Source: JAUVPB01 sp965223695 (lineage in GTDB: Bacteria; Actinomycetota; Thermoleophilia; Gaiellales; Gaiellaceae). From it: DNA of 64,000 bases. The position numbers and the translations under genes were made by a program. The notes under the pieces were generated by a model that was not told the origin of the DNA, searched no databases, and saw only the letters and a list, made by a program, of their open reading frames with translations. Below are positions 18,000 to 26,337 of the stretch, one piece after another; within the stretch, counting starts at the first letter, position 1; the number at the start of each line of letters is the position of its first letter. Where the stretch lies: NCBI GenBank assembly GCA_965223695.1, contig CBDCXJ010000005.1:58883-122882 (forward strand), written 5' to 3'.

Positions 18000-18758
18000 T
18001 TGTTCGAGATTGGCAACAGCCTGCGGGAGGCTCGTGAGCGGCAGGGGCTTGATTTCGCGAGCCTCGAAGCCGACACGAAAGTGAGAGCGAAGTACCTGAG
18101 AGCGCTCGAGGAGGAGCGCTTCGACGTCCTCCCGGCCGAGAGCTACGCGCGGGGCTTCCTCGAGGTCTACGCGACGCGCCTGCGGCTCGACAGCCAGCTC
18201 TACGCAGACGAGTTCGACTTGCGGTTCGCGCGCGGTGACGGAGATGGGCAAGGAATCCGGCGTATTCGCGGTGAGCGCAGGCTGCGCTTCGAGGCGAGCG
18301 CGCTCGCGTTCGGCCTGCTCGGGATCCTCGCGGTCACCGTCCTCGTAATCGCGGCCTGGCAGTTCAGTGGAGGCTCCGACGACGGCGACCCGTCGTCGCC
18401 CGCCGCGCCCGAGCCTGCCGCCGCGCCGGAACCGACCGCTCCGCCGGCTCCTGATCCTGTCAGTGCTCCGCCGGCGCCATCCGCCGCGGACGCACCGGCA
18501 CCGGTCGCGGAGGAGGCCGAGCTCGAGGTGCGCGCGCTGGTGGCTGGTGCACGGGTGACGATCCGGCGGAACGGGCGCAACGGCCGAGTGCTGTTCGCCG
18601 ACACGCTTGCAGACGGCGAGACACACGTCTTCACGGGGCTGCGACTCCACGCGGCCTTCCGTGATCCGTCCAGCTTTGCGGTGAGGGTCAACACAGAGGT
18701 ACTCCCAATCGTTCCTCGGCGACTCGTTGCGACTGCCGACGGCTGGCGTCGCGGGTGA
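18000..18758 (+). CDS. RodZ-like helix-turn-helix membrane protein
   Basis: N-terminal HTH_25-type domain (FEIGNSLREARERQGLDFASLEADTKVR and YLRALEEERFDVLPAESYARGFLEVYA), then a basic juxtamembrane stretch, one membrane helix (ALAFGLLGILAVTVLVIAAW, about 102-122), a Pro/Ala-rich linker and a C-terminal beta domain of the DUF4115/RodZ type. This layout matches RodZ-like cytoskeletal adaptors that help set cell shape; in actinobacteria the partner is uncertain. TTG 18000 gives the canonical start; GTG 17976 adds eight residues. Confidence 0.75.
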   Translation: MFEIGNSLREARERQGLDFASLEADTKVRAKYLRALEEERFDVLPAESYARGFLEVYATRLRLDSQLYADEFDLRFARGDGDGQGIRRIRGERRLRFEASALAFGLLGILAVTVLVIAAWQFSGGSDDGDPSSPAAPEPAAAPEPTAPPAPDPVSAPPAPSAADAPAPVAEEAELEVRALVAGARVTIRRNGRNGRVLFADTLADGETHVFTGLRLHAAFRDPSSFAVRVNTEVLPIVPRRLVATADGWRRG

Positions 18759-18797
18759 GCCTCGGCACACGCTGGAGGCGATCGCCGTGAGCTCGAC

Positions 18798-20057
18798 ATG
18801 AGCATCCGGGCTCGCTCGCACGTGCTCCTCACGGGATCCGAGCTCGTGCGCGGGGACATCCAGGATGCCAACGGCGGCTTTCTGGCCCGTGAGCTGACGC
18901 AGCTTGGCCTGCCTCCCGAGCGACTCGTAGTCGTGGGCGACGACCCTGCCGAGCTCACGCGCGCCCTCGAGGACGGCTTGCAGGCTGACCTCCTGGTCGC
19001 CTCGGGCGGGCTCGGCCCGACGCACGACGACCGGACCGTCGAGCTCCTGGCCCGGGCGGCCGGGGTCGAGCTGGAAGTCGACGATGACCTGCTGGCACGA
19101 ATCGGCCAGACGTCGCGCGATATCGCCGAGCGCCTCGGCATGCCGTATCACGACTTCGAGCCGGGTGTGAAGAAACAGGCAACGCTTCCCAAGGGTGCCG
19201 AGGCACTCGGCCTCGCCGGCACGGCGCCCGGGCTGATTCTGCGCGCCGCCTCGACCACAGTCGTCGTGCTGCCCGGCCCTCCTGGCGAGCTCAGACGCCT
19301 GTGGCCGCGGGCGGCCGAGCATCCCTGGGTTACGGAGGTGGCCGGCCGGAACCCCGCGCTCACACATCGGCTGCTCCGCTTTTTCGGGGTCAGCGAGTCG
19401 GCCGTCGCTCGCGCCCTCGAAGCCGCCGGTGGCGAGGACAGCGGGCTCGAGATCGGCATTTGCGCGCGCGAGTTCGAGATACACGTCGACATTGCCGCCG
19501 GCGACGATGCACGAGCGCAGGCCGACAGGCTCGAAGCGGAGCTCACCGAGACACTGGCCCGAGCCCTGTTCGCGCGTGACGCCGAGCCCATAGAGAGCAT
19601 CGTGCACCGCCTCTGCCTCGACGGGGGTCTCAGCATCGCGAGCGCGGAATCGTGCACTGGCGGCATGATCGGCGAGCGCCTCACGCGCGTACCCGGTGCG
19701 AGCCGCGCGTTTCTGGGTGGCGTTGTGGCGTACGACAACACTGTGAAGCGTCACTCGCTTGGCGTGAGCGACGCACTGCTCGAGACGCACGGCGCCGTGT
19801 CCGCGGAAGTCGCGCAGGCGATGGCGCAGGGCGTTCGTGACGCGCTCGGCGCCGACGTTGGTATCGCCGTAACGGGTGTTGCAGGGCCGGGCGGCGGCAC
19901 CGACGAGAAGCCCGTTGGGCTCGTTTTCCTGCACGTGAGCACAGGCGACACCGAGCGTGGCCGCGAGCTTCAGATCCCCGGTGATCGCGACGCGATCCGG
20001 GCGCGAGCGACGGCGGCTGGGCTGCATCTCGTACGGCGTGTTCTGACACAGAGCTGA
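18798..20057 (+). CDS. cinA: CinA family protein (nicotinamide-nucleotide amidase / ADP-ribose pyrophosphatase)
   Basis: Two-domain CinA. The N-terminal MoCF/COG1058 domain has GSELVRGDIQDANG and LVASGGLGPTHDD; the C-terminal PncC domain has the deamidase motif SAESCTGGMIGERLTRVPGAS and AVTGVAGPGGG. It acts in pyridine-nucleotide salvage (NMN deamidation) and is historically tied to competence. 419 residues is normal. It lies next to thpR and recA, the conserved cinA-recA neighbourhood. Confidence 0.95.
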   Translation: MSIRARSHVLLTGSELVRGDIQDANGGFLARELTQLGLPPERLVVVGDDPAELTRALEDGLQADLLVASGGLGPTHDDRTVELLARAAGVELEVDDDLLARIGQTSRDIAERLGMPYHDFEPGVKKQATLPKGAEALGLAGTAPGLILRAASTTVVVLPGPPGELRRLWPRAAEHPWVTEVAGRNPALTHRLLRFFGVSESAVARALEAAGGEDSGLEIGICAREFEIHVDIAAGDDARAQADRLEAELTETLARALFARDAEPIESIVHRLCLDGGLSIASAESCTGGMIGERLTRVPGASRAFLGGVVAYDNTVKRHSLGVSDALLETHGAVSAEVAQAMAQGVRDALGADVGIAVTGVAGPGGGTDEKPVGLVFLHVSTGDTERGRELQIPGDRDAIRARATAAGLHLVRRVLTQS

Positions 20058-20062
20058 CCGCT

Positions 20063-20641
20063 TTGGGCGCGGAAGGCCCCTGTACTGTCGATGCCAAGAC
20101 ATGGCGACTCTTCATCGCATTCCCGCTCCCTCCGGACTGGACCGAGAAGATCGGTCGCTGGCAACACGAGAGTCTCGGCGCCGATGAGCGACTGCGGCTC
20201 GTGCGCGGATCAAGCCTCCACGTGACCCTGGTGTTCCTCGGCGCGGTACCCCGGGTGCGCATGGCGGCCATCGAAACTTCCATGCACAAGGCTCTGACGT
20301 CGGCGCCCCGGCCGACGCTCACCCCGGCAGGCATGGCGGGCACACGCAGCGTTGCGATGATCGAACTAGAAGACCGCCACGCGCGCGCGCAGAGGCTGCA
20401 GCGCCGGCTGAGCTCCGAGCTCGAGGCAGAGCAGCTCGTGCGACCCGAAGGGCGCCCGTGGAAGGCGCACGTGACGGTCGCACGCCATCGCCTACGGCGC
20501 CGGCTCGAAATCGACCTCGCACCGCCTGAATTGCCGGCCTGGAGTCCGTCCGAGGTGGCTCTCTATCATTCCGGGTTACACGTCAGGGGAGCACCCTACG
20601 AAATCGTGCAAACGCTCCCGATAGGAGGTCCCAGTGGGTGA
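20063..20641 (+). CDS. thpR: RNA 2',3'-cyclic phosphodiesterase (LigT/ThpR family)
   Basis: 2H phosphoesterase of the LigT fold, recognised by its two HxTx motifs, HVTL (in SSLHVTLVFLG) and HVTV (in WKAHVTVARHR). The enzyme hydrolyses 2',3'-cyclic phosphates on RNA ends. The TTG at 20063 is the only start found before the domain begins at TWRLFIAF; the upstream dozen residues look non-conserved, so the true start is uncertain. The 3' end overlaps the recA start by 8 nt, consistent with the cinA-thpR-recA-recX order seen in many Gram-positive bacteria. Confidence 0.88.
   Translation: MGAEGPCTVDAKTWRLFIAFPLPPDWTEKIGRWQHESLGADERLRLVRGSSLHVTLVFLGAVPRVRMAAIETSMHKALTSAPRPTLTPAGMAGTRSVAMIELEDRHARAQRLQRRLSSELEAEQLVRPEGRPWKAHVTVARHRLRRRLEIDLAPPELPAWSPSEVALYHSGLHVRGAPYEIVQTLPIGGPSG
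20623..20628 (+). promoter_or_regulatory. Strong Shine-Dalgarno AGGAGG of recA
   Basis: Perfect AGGAGG, 5 nt before the GTG at 20634 (9 nt before a second in-frame-shifted GTG that is not used). No actinobacterial SOS box (GAACnnnnGTTC) is visible in the preceding 130 nt. Confidence 0.8.
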
Positions 20642-21710
20642 CCGCGAAGGCGCACTCGATGCTGCTCTGAGCCAGATCGAAAGACAGTTCGGAAAGGGCT
20701 CGGTCATGCGCATGAGCGACGAGGCGCAGACTGCTATCCCCACCATCTCTACCGGGTGTCTCTCGCTCGACGTCTCGTTGGGCGTAGGCGGGCTCCCGCG
20801 CGGCCGCGTCGTCGAGATCTTCGGCCCCGAGGCGTCGGGCAAGACCACGCTCGTCTACCACGTGATCGCCGAGGCGCAGCGCACGGGTGGCGTCTGCGCA
20901 TTCATCGACGCCGAGCACGCAATGGATCCCAGCTACGCGCAGCGCATCGGTGTAAACGTCGACGAGCTGCTCGTGTCGCAACCCGACAACGGCGAGCAGG
21001 CGCTCGAGATCGCCGAGCTACTCATCCGCAGCGGGGCCCTCGACATCGTCGCCATCGACTCGGTCGCGGCGTTGACGCCGAAGGCCGAGATCGAAGGCGA
21101 GATGGGCGACTCGTTCGTCGGCCTCCAGGCGCGACTGATGAGCCAGGCTCTGCGCAAGCTCGCCGGCACGCTCAACAAGACGGGCACCGTCTGCGTCTTC
21201 ACCAACCAGCTGCGCGAGAAAATTGGCGTCATGTTCGGAAGCCCTGAGACAACGCCCGGCGGCCGTGCACTGAAGTTCTACTCCTCGGTGCGGCTCGATG
21301 TCCGCCGAATCGAGACCCTCAAGGAGGGCGTCGAGGCGATCGGCAACCGCACGCGCGTCAAGGTCGTCAAGAACAAGGTCGCCCCACCCTTCAAGCTCGC
21401 CGAGTTCGACATCATCTACGGCGAGGGCATCTCCTGGGAAGGCTCCGTCCTCGACGTCGGGCTCGACCAGAAGCTCGTTCAGAAGTCTGGCTCCTACTAC
21501 AGCTTCGACGAGGTAAGGCTCGGCCAGGGTCGCCAGAACTCGGTCGCCTTCCTGCGCGAGCACCCCGACGTCGCGAACGCGATCGTTGCCGAGATCCAGA
21601 AACAGGCGGGCGACACGGTTGTCTCGGCTCGACTCGAGCCCGTTGGCGCGCCAGCCGATGCGGGCCCGCCTGACGAGCAAGAGGCACCGGTCGTCGAGGC
21701 GGTGGCCTAG
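20634..21710 (+). CDS. recA: Recombinase RecA
   Basis: ATP-dependent strand-exchange protein and SOS co-protease. Walker A GPEASGKT is at 64-71; the EHAMDPSYA, LLVSQPDNGEQALEI and INQLREKIGVMFG-type (here TNQLREKIGVMFG) signatures follow, as does the QGRQNSVAFL C-terminal region. 358 residues is typical; no intein is present. The stop codon lies in the loop of a 9-bp hairpin ahead of recX, which may lower recX expression. Confidence 0.98.
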   Translation: MGDREGALDAALSQIERQFGKGSVMRMSDEAQTAIPTISTGCLSLDVSLGVGGLPRGRVVEIFGPEASGKTTLVYHVIAEAQRTGGVCAFIDAEHAMDPSYAQRIGVNVDELLVSQPDNGEQALEIAELLIRSGALDIVAIDSVAALTPKAEIEGEMGDSFVGLQARLMSQALRKLAGTLNKTGTVCVFTNQLREKIGVMFGSPETTPGGRALKFYSSVRLDVRRIETLKEGVEAIGNRTRVKVVKNKVAPPFKLAEFDIIYGEGISWEGSVLDVGLDQKLVQKSGSYYSFDEVRLGQGRQNSVAFLREHPDVANAIVAEIQKQAGDTVVSARLEPVGAPADAGPPDEQEAPVVEAVA

Positions 21711-21719
21711 CCACTCGCC
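21698..21719 (+). terminator. Hairpin at the recA stop codon (possible recX attenuator)
   Basis: GGCG-GTGGC pairs with GCCAC-T-CGCC (9 bp with one bulged T) around the recA stop. There is no T-tract, so termination would be partial. E. coli also has a hairpin between recA and recX that limits recX read-through. Confidence 0.4.
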
Positions 21720-21721
21720 AC

Positions 21722-22153
21722 GTGGACTCGCGGCGCCAAGCGATCGAGCACGCTGATCGCCTCCTTGCGGCTGCCGACCGCTCGGCAGCGAGCCTCGTGG
21801 GCGCGTTGAAGGAGCGTGGGGTCGCCGAGGTCGACGCCGAGGAGCTCGTCGCCGACCTCGAGCGCTCTGGCCTGGTCTCCGACACACGGGCCGCGAGCAC
21901 TCGCGCCGCGCACCTGGCGGAGCGCGGCTGGGGCAACGCCGTTATCGACCATCGGCTCGAGGCGGCTAGCTACTCACTCGAGGCCCGGGCCGCCGCCCTG
22001 GCTTCTCTCAACGGCGAGGTCGATCGAGCTCGCCTCCTGCTGGCTCGAAAGCGCCGCGCTCCGGCCGCAGCGGCACGCTTCCTCGCACAGCGAGGGTTCG
22101 ACGACGACGTGTGCGAAGGCCTCCTTGGCACCGAGGAGTTCTCGGAGGGCTAG
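21722..22153 (+). CDS. recX: Regulatory protein RecX
   Basis: RecX binds inside the RecA filament groove and inhibits its activities. The 143-residue protein shows the three tandem three-helix RecX repeats, e.g. LVGALKERGV-x-LVADLERSGLVSD, FARAAHLAERGWGNAVIDHRLEA-type and ARFLAQRGFDDDVCEGLL. The first repeat is weak. GTG start 11 nt after recA. The position behind recA and the length support the call. Confidence 0.88.
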   Translation: MDSRRQAIEHADRLLAAADRSAASLVGALKERGVAEVDAEELVADLERSGLVSDTRAASTRAAHLAERGWGNAVIDHRLEAASYSLEARAAALASLNGEVDRARLLLARKRRAPAAAARFLAQRGFDDDVCEGLLGTEEFSEG

Positions 22154-22154
22154 G

Positions 22155-22352
22155 ATGAGACGTAGCGAAAAGAACAGTCACCCCACTGTGGGGCGGCGAC
22201 AGAGAGAACACCACACCGGTCCTAGAGCACACCGCGCCAGGACCGTGACGAAACCCCCAGAAATGACCGCGACCAGGAGATTGACGAACCGCTGGCACGA
22301 GCTGTTCCCCCCTGCGGGAGAGCTTGCGCCACCGGGCGTCGACGTTTCCTAG
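22155..22352 (+). CDS. Possible 65-residue basic peptide (doubtful)
   Basis: An ATG two nt after the recX stop is preceded by GGAGGG at good spacing and opens a 65-codon frame rich in Arg/His/Pro. Third-position GC bias is weaker than in neighbouring genes, no family is recognised, and the region is filled with RNA hairpins. It is listed because the ribosome-binding site is reasonable, but a non-coding leader is at least as likely. Confidence 0.2.
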   Translation: MRRSEKNSHPTVGRRQREHHTGPRAHRARTVTKPPEMTATRRLTNRWHELFPPAGELAPPGVDVS

Positions 22353-22393
22353 ACGCACCTTCTCTCGCGACGCCGCTCCCGGGGACACCCCGC
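22181..22393 (+). other. Hairpin-rich intergenic RNA region before rny
   Basis: Three perfect hairpins lie in the 253-nt gap between recX and rny: CCCCA-CTG-TGGGG (22181-22193), CGGTCCT / AGGACCG with a 15-nt loop (22217-22245) and CGGGG-ACA-CCCCG just before the rny ribosome-binding site (22381-22393). C-runs occur at about 22254 and 22309. This suggests a structured leader or small RNA; no known family is recognised. Confidence 0.4.
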
Positions 22394-22406
22394 ATCAGGA
22401 GCGAGC

Positions 22407-23939
22407 ATGGAAATCGTCATAGGAATCATCTTCGGCGTCGCGGCCGGGATCCTGGCTACAGCGCTCGTTGGCTATCGATGGATGCAGAGCCGGCTCGGCT
22501 CGCACGCTGCCGAGCAGGCCGAGCTCGTCGAGGCCGCGCGCGCCGAGGCACAGACCATCCGCCGCGAGGCCGAAGTCGAAGCGCGCGAGGAGGGCGTCAA
22601 GCTCCGCAGCGAGCTCGATGAGCAGCTTGCCGGCAAGCGCCGTGAAGCCGCCGACGTCGAGGCACGCGCAAAGACCGTGGAGCGAGAGGTGAGCGAGCGG
22701 CTGAAGGACGTCGAGCGACGCGAGCAGTCCGTTAGCGATCGCGAGACCAACACGGCTGCCGCGCTCGAAGCCGCCGAGAAGGCGCGCGCCGACCAGCTCG
22801 CCGAGCTGGAACGCGTCTCTGGGCTCACGACACAGGAGGCCAAAGACCAGTTCCTCACGCGCACCGAGGAGCTTGCACGGCGCGCTGCCGCGAAGCTTGT
22901 GCGTCAGGTCGAGGAGGAAGCGCAGGCGGACGCTCGCAAGCGAGCACGCGAGATCGTCGGCGACGCGCTTCAACGGGTTGCGGCGAGCCACGCCTCAGAG
23001 ATGACGGTGTCGGTCGTTGCGCTTCCCTCCGACGACCTGAAGGGGCGGATCATCGGGCGCGAAGGGCGCAACATTCGCGCGCTCGAGCACCTCACCGGCG
23101 TCGAGTTCATCGTTGACGACACGCCCCAGGCGGTCGTGCTCTCAGCGTTCGACGGCGTGCGACGCGAGATCGCCAAGGTCACGCTCACCAAACTGATCGA
23201 GGACGGGCGCATCCACCCGTCGCGGATCGAAGAGATGTACTACCAGTCGAAGTCAGAGATCGAAGAGGTGATCCTGCAGGCGGGCGAGCAGGCCGTGTTC
23301 GAGGCCAACTGCGGCAAGTTCCACAACGAGGTCGTCAAGGTTCTCGGACGTTTGCACTACCGCTCGAGTTATGGCCAGAACGTGCTCAAGCACACGCTAG
23401 AGGTGGTTCATCTTGCCGGCCTGATGGCCGCCGAGGTCGGCGTCAGCGTGAAGACCGCCAAGCGCGCGGCCGTTCTGCACGATCTCGGCAAGGCCCTCAC
23501 GCACGAGGTCGAGGGCTCGCATGCCGCCGTCTCTGCCGAGCTCGCAAAGAAGCACGGTGAGTCGGACGAGGTCATTCACGCGATCGAGGCGCACCACTAC
23601 GAGGTCGAGCCGAGCACGGCCGAGGCAGCGCTCCTGATCGCTGCCGACGCGATCTCGGCCTCACGGCCCGGCGCGCGGGGCGAGAGCCTCGAGAAGTACA
23701 TCGAGCGACTCGAGAATCTCGAGCGAATCGCTGCCGAGAAGGACGGGGTCGAGCGCGTCTACGCGATCCAGGCAGGTCGCGAGGTGCGGGTCCTCGTGAC
23801 GCCCGAGCAGATCGACGACGACGCAGCCGTCTTGCTCTCGCGCGAGATCGCGCGCGACATCGAGGATCAGCTCGAGTACCCGGGCCAGATCAAGGTCACG
23901 GTAATCCGCGAAAGCCGGGCAGTCGAGACCGCGAAGTAG
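22407..23939 (+). CDS. rny: Ribonuclease Y
   Basis: Membrane-anchored endoribonuclease that initiates mRNA decay. One N-terminal membrane helix (VIGIIFGVAAGILATALVGY), a long coiled coil (about 30-190, Glu/Ala/Arg-rich), a KH domain (LKGRIIGREGRNIRALE, about 212-228) and an HD domain (LHDLGKALTHEVEGSHA, about 358) are in the standard order. 510 residues is typical. An AGGAG Shine-Dalgarno precedes the ATG. It follows recA-recX, a common arrangement. Confidence 0.96.
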   Translation: MEIVIGIIFGVAAGILATALVGYRWMQSRLGSHAAEQAELVEAARAEAQTIRREAEVEAREEGVKLRSELDEQLAGKRREAADVEARAKTVEREVSERLKDVERREQSVSDRETNTAAALEAAEKARADQLAELERVSGLTTQEAKDQFLTRTEELARRAAAKLVRQVEEEAQADARKRAREIVGDALQRVAASHASEMTVSVVALPSDDLKGRIIGREGRNIRALEHLTGVEFIVDDTPQAVVLSAFDGVRREIAKVTLTKLIEDGRIHPSRIEEMYYQSKSEIEEVILQAGEQAVFEANCGKFHNEVVKVLGRLHYRSSYGQNVLKHTLEVVHLAGLMAAEVGVSVKTAKRAAVLHDLGKALTHEVEGSHAAVSAELAKKHGESDEVIHAIEAHHYEVEPSTAEAALLIAADAISASRPGARGESLEKYIERLENLERIAAEKDGVERVYAIQAGREVRVLVTPEQIDDDAAVLLSREIARDIEDQLEYPGQIKVTVIRESRAVETAK

Positions 23940-23992
23940 GGGTCCCGGCGGGCCGTCGGGGCGACCGCAGCGGGCCCTCGACGGCTACTGGC

Positions 23993-23998
23993 TACGAT
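23993..23998 (+). promoter_or_regulatory. Leaderless -10 box TACGAT for miaB
   Basis: TACGAT ends 7 nt before the miaB ATG; no Shine-Dalgarno is present. Confidence 0.55.
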
Positions 23999-24005
23999 CA
24001 GTGGC

Positions 24006-25433
24006 ATGCGTCGCTACAACCTGACGACCTTCGGGTGCCAGATGAACGCGCACGACTCCGAGCGGATCAAGGGACTGCTCGAGGAGCTCGGGCTAGGCGA
24101 GTCACCGACGCCTGCCGAGGCCGACGTCATCGTCTTCAACACCTGCACGATCCGCGAGAAGCCAGATCAGAGGCTTGCAGCGCACCTCGCTCAGGCCCGC
24201 GCGCTCAAGGAGGCCGACCCGGGGCGCGTGATCGCCGTTGGGGGCTGTTACGCCGAGGCGCAGCGAGAGCATCTGTTCGAGCGCTACCCGTTCGTCGATG
24301 TCGCGTTTGGGCCGGGCTCGATTCCGCATCTGGCCGACTGGCTCGGAGCGGGTGGCTACGGCGCAGCGAGCGGCGCCGAGCAAGCGCGTCGGCCGGAGGC
24401 GGCGACCGAGCCCGGCCAGCCGGAAGCAGCCACCGGGCATGTCGCGCGCGGCCGCTTTGCTGAGTGGAAGCACTTTGCGGGCCATCTACCCGCGCGGCGC
24501 GAGCGCCCGTTCCAGGCCTGGGTTCAGATATCGATGGGCTGTAACTCGAAGTGCTCGTATTGCATCGTGCCGGCCGTACGCGGGCGCGAGCGAAGCCGCG
24601 AGCTCGATGACGTCCTCGGTGAAGTCGCGTCGCTTGCGGATGACGGTGTGTGCGAGGTCACACTCCTGGGTCAGAACGTGAACTCCTGGGGCCGCGACCT
24701 GACGCAGCACGGCCGCGTCGAGTTCGGCGCGCTGCTTCGGGCTGTCGACGAGATCGACGGGATTGAGCGCATCCGCTTCACCAGCCCGCACCCAAAGGAC
24801 TTCCGCCAGCCCGTCATCGACGCCATGGCCGAGTGCGCCGCTGTATGCGAGCACACGCATCTTCCGGCCCAGTCCGGCTCGACTGACGTGCTTAAGCGCA
24901 TGCGGCGCACCTACTCGCGTGAGCGCTACGTGGAGCTCGCGACTCGGATGCGGGCCCAGATACCCGACCTTGCTCTCTCGACCGACCTGATGGTGGGGTT
25001 CCCGGGCGAGCGCGACACCGACTTTGCGCAGACCCTGTCGCTGGTCGACCAGGTCGGCTTCGACAGCGCCTTCACGTTCGTGTTCAGCCCTCGTCCAAGC
25101 ACGGAAGCCGCCGAGCTTCCGGGTCAGGTCAGCGAGGAGCAGAAGGCCGAGCGCATCGAGCGGCTGGTCGACGCCGTGCAGGCTACGGCCCTGGCCCGCA
25201 ACGAGATGCGTGTCGGTGGGGTGGAGGAGGTGCTCGTCGAGGGAACGAGCCGCACCGACTCCGAGCTTCTCCGCGGACGCAGTCGCCGAAACACGACCGT
25301 GAATTTCGCGGGGACGACCGAACCTGGCCAGATCGTCAACGTCGCCGTGACGAGCGCGACCTCGACGACCCTTCTCGGCGCCGAGGTTGGGCACGCATCG
25401 GCCCATGAGCGCGCGGCGGCCGCAACGGCCTGA
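24006..25433 (+). CDS. miaB: tRNA-2-methylthio-N6-dimethylallyladenosine synthase
   Basis: Radical-SAM methylthiotransferase that converts i6A37 to ms2i6A37 in tRNAs reading U-starting codons. The N-terminal UPF0004 domain has Cys11 (TFGCQMN) and the FNTCTIRE and GGCYAE cysteines for the auxiliary cluster. The radical-SAM motif Cys179-x3-Cys183-x2-Cys186 (GCNSKCSYC) and a C-terminal TRAM domain follow. Residues about 115-150 hold an unusual low-complexity insert repeating EA/ATEPGQPEAATG. The substrate-preparing enzyme gene miaA overlaps its 3' end. Confidence 0.95.
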   Translation: MRRYNLTTFGCQMNAHDSERIKGLLEELGLGESPTPAEADVIVFNTCTIREKPDQRLAAHLAQARALKEADPGRVIAVGGCYAEAQREHLFERYPFVDVAFGPGSIPHLADWLGAGGYGAASGAEQARRPEAATEPGQPEAATGHVARGRFAEWKHFAGHLPARRERPFQAWVQISMGCNSKCSYCIVPAVRGRERSRELDDVLGEVASLADDGVCEVTLLGQNVNSWGRDLTQHGRVEFGALLRAVDEIDGIERIRFTSPHPKDFRQPVIDAMAECAAVCEHTHLPAQSGSTDVLKRMRRTYSRERYVELATRMRAQIPDLALSTDLMVGFPGERDTDFAQTLSLVDQVGFDSAFTFVFSPRPSTEAAELPGQVSEEQKAERIERLVDAVQATALARNEMRVGGVEEVLVEGTSRTDSELLRGRSRRNTTVNFAGTTEPGQIVNVAVTSATSTTLLGAEVGHASAHERAAAATA

Positions 25434-26337
25434 GCACGCCGGAAGACGCACGCACGCCCCTGCCGGCGTGATCGCCGTCTTTGGGCCAACCGCCTCTGGC
25501 AAGTCGGCCGTCGCCGCAGCGATCGCCAAGAGAGCCGGTGGTGTCCTCATCGCTGCAGACGCGATGCAGGTCTACCGCGGGCTTCCGATCCTGACCAACC
25601 AGCCCGCGGAGTCGACCGAGCTAGTCGCGATCTGGCCACTCGATCACGACGGCAGTGTCGGCGACTACGCGCCGAGGGCGCACGAGCTCATCGACCGCAT
25701 GCTCGTCGCGAACCGGCCGCCCATTGTGGTCGGCGGCACAGGCCTGTACCTGCGAGCCGCACTCGCGGAGCTCGACATTCCTCCGCCCGCGCCGGCTGGT
25801 ACACGGCAGCGATTCGAGGCCCTGTACGCCCGCGACGAAGGCCACTCGGCGCACGCGCTCCTCACCGAGCGCGATCCGGAGACGGCACGCGCCGTCCACG
25901 TCAACGACCGGCGCCGGGTCGTCAGAGCACTCGAGCTGACGGAGGTCGGGCGAGCCCTGCGCCCCGCTGCGCCCCGACTCTGGACCGAGGCGACCCGCCA
26001 TCCGACGCTCATAGTGGGTCTCGATCTCGCGCCCGAGGTTCTCGCCGAGCGCATCGCGCTCCGCTCACGTGAGATGATGGCCGGCGGGGCGCGCGAAGAG
26101 GCTCAGGCGGCACTCGCCGGGCCCATATCGACGACCGCCCGGAGGGTGATCGGGCTCGACGAGGCTGCTGAGCTCGCCGACGAACAGGCCGCGGACGTGA
26201 TTGCGCAGAAGACGCGACGATACGCTGCCTATCAGCGCAAATGGATGCGTCGGATTCCCAACATCACGCTCGTCGATGGCGATGCCTCGGCAGGGGCGAT
26301 CGCCGATGAAGTTCTCGAAGTGGCACGGTCTCGGTAA
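25405..26337 (+). CDS. miaA: tRNA dimethylallyltransferase
   Basis: Transfers dimethylallyl to A37 of tRNA, producing the MiaB substrate. The P-loop GPTASGKS is at 27-34, followed by DAMQVYRG and VGGTGLYLRA signatures. ATG 25405 overlaps miaB by 29 nt; GTG 25468 (directly at VIAVFGPT) is an equally plausible start and would remove 21 non-conserved residues. The product is compact (310 residues or 289), and the end overlaps the dapF start by 32 nt. Confidence 0.93.
   Translation: MSARRPQRPEHAGRRTHAPAGVIAVFGPTASGKSAVAAAIAKRAGGVLIAADAMQVYRGLPILTNQPAESTELVAIWPLDHDGSVGDYAPRAHELIDRMLVANRPPIVVGGTGLYLRAALAELDIPPPAPAGTRQRFEALYARDEGHSAHALLTERDPETARAVHVNDRRRVVRALELTEVGRALRPAAPRLWTEATRHPTLIVGLDLAPEVLAERIALRSREMMAGGAREEAQAALAGPISTTARRVIGLDEAAELADEQAADVIAQKTRRYAAYQRKWMRRIPNITLVDGDASAGAIADEVLEVARSR

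Noticed and set aside
17379..20102. 907-codon minus-strand ORF (and similar long antisense ORFs at 670-2217 and 15635-17701)
   Set aside because: Mirror frames of strongly GC3-biased genes (rodZ-like/cinA, infB, ftsK); no protein family features and Arg/Gly/Ala-rich composition.
20500..20633. SOS box upstream of recA
   Set aside because: No GAACnnnnGTTC or related palindrome; recA is inside an operon behind thpR.
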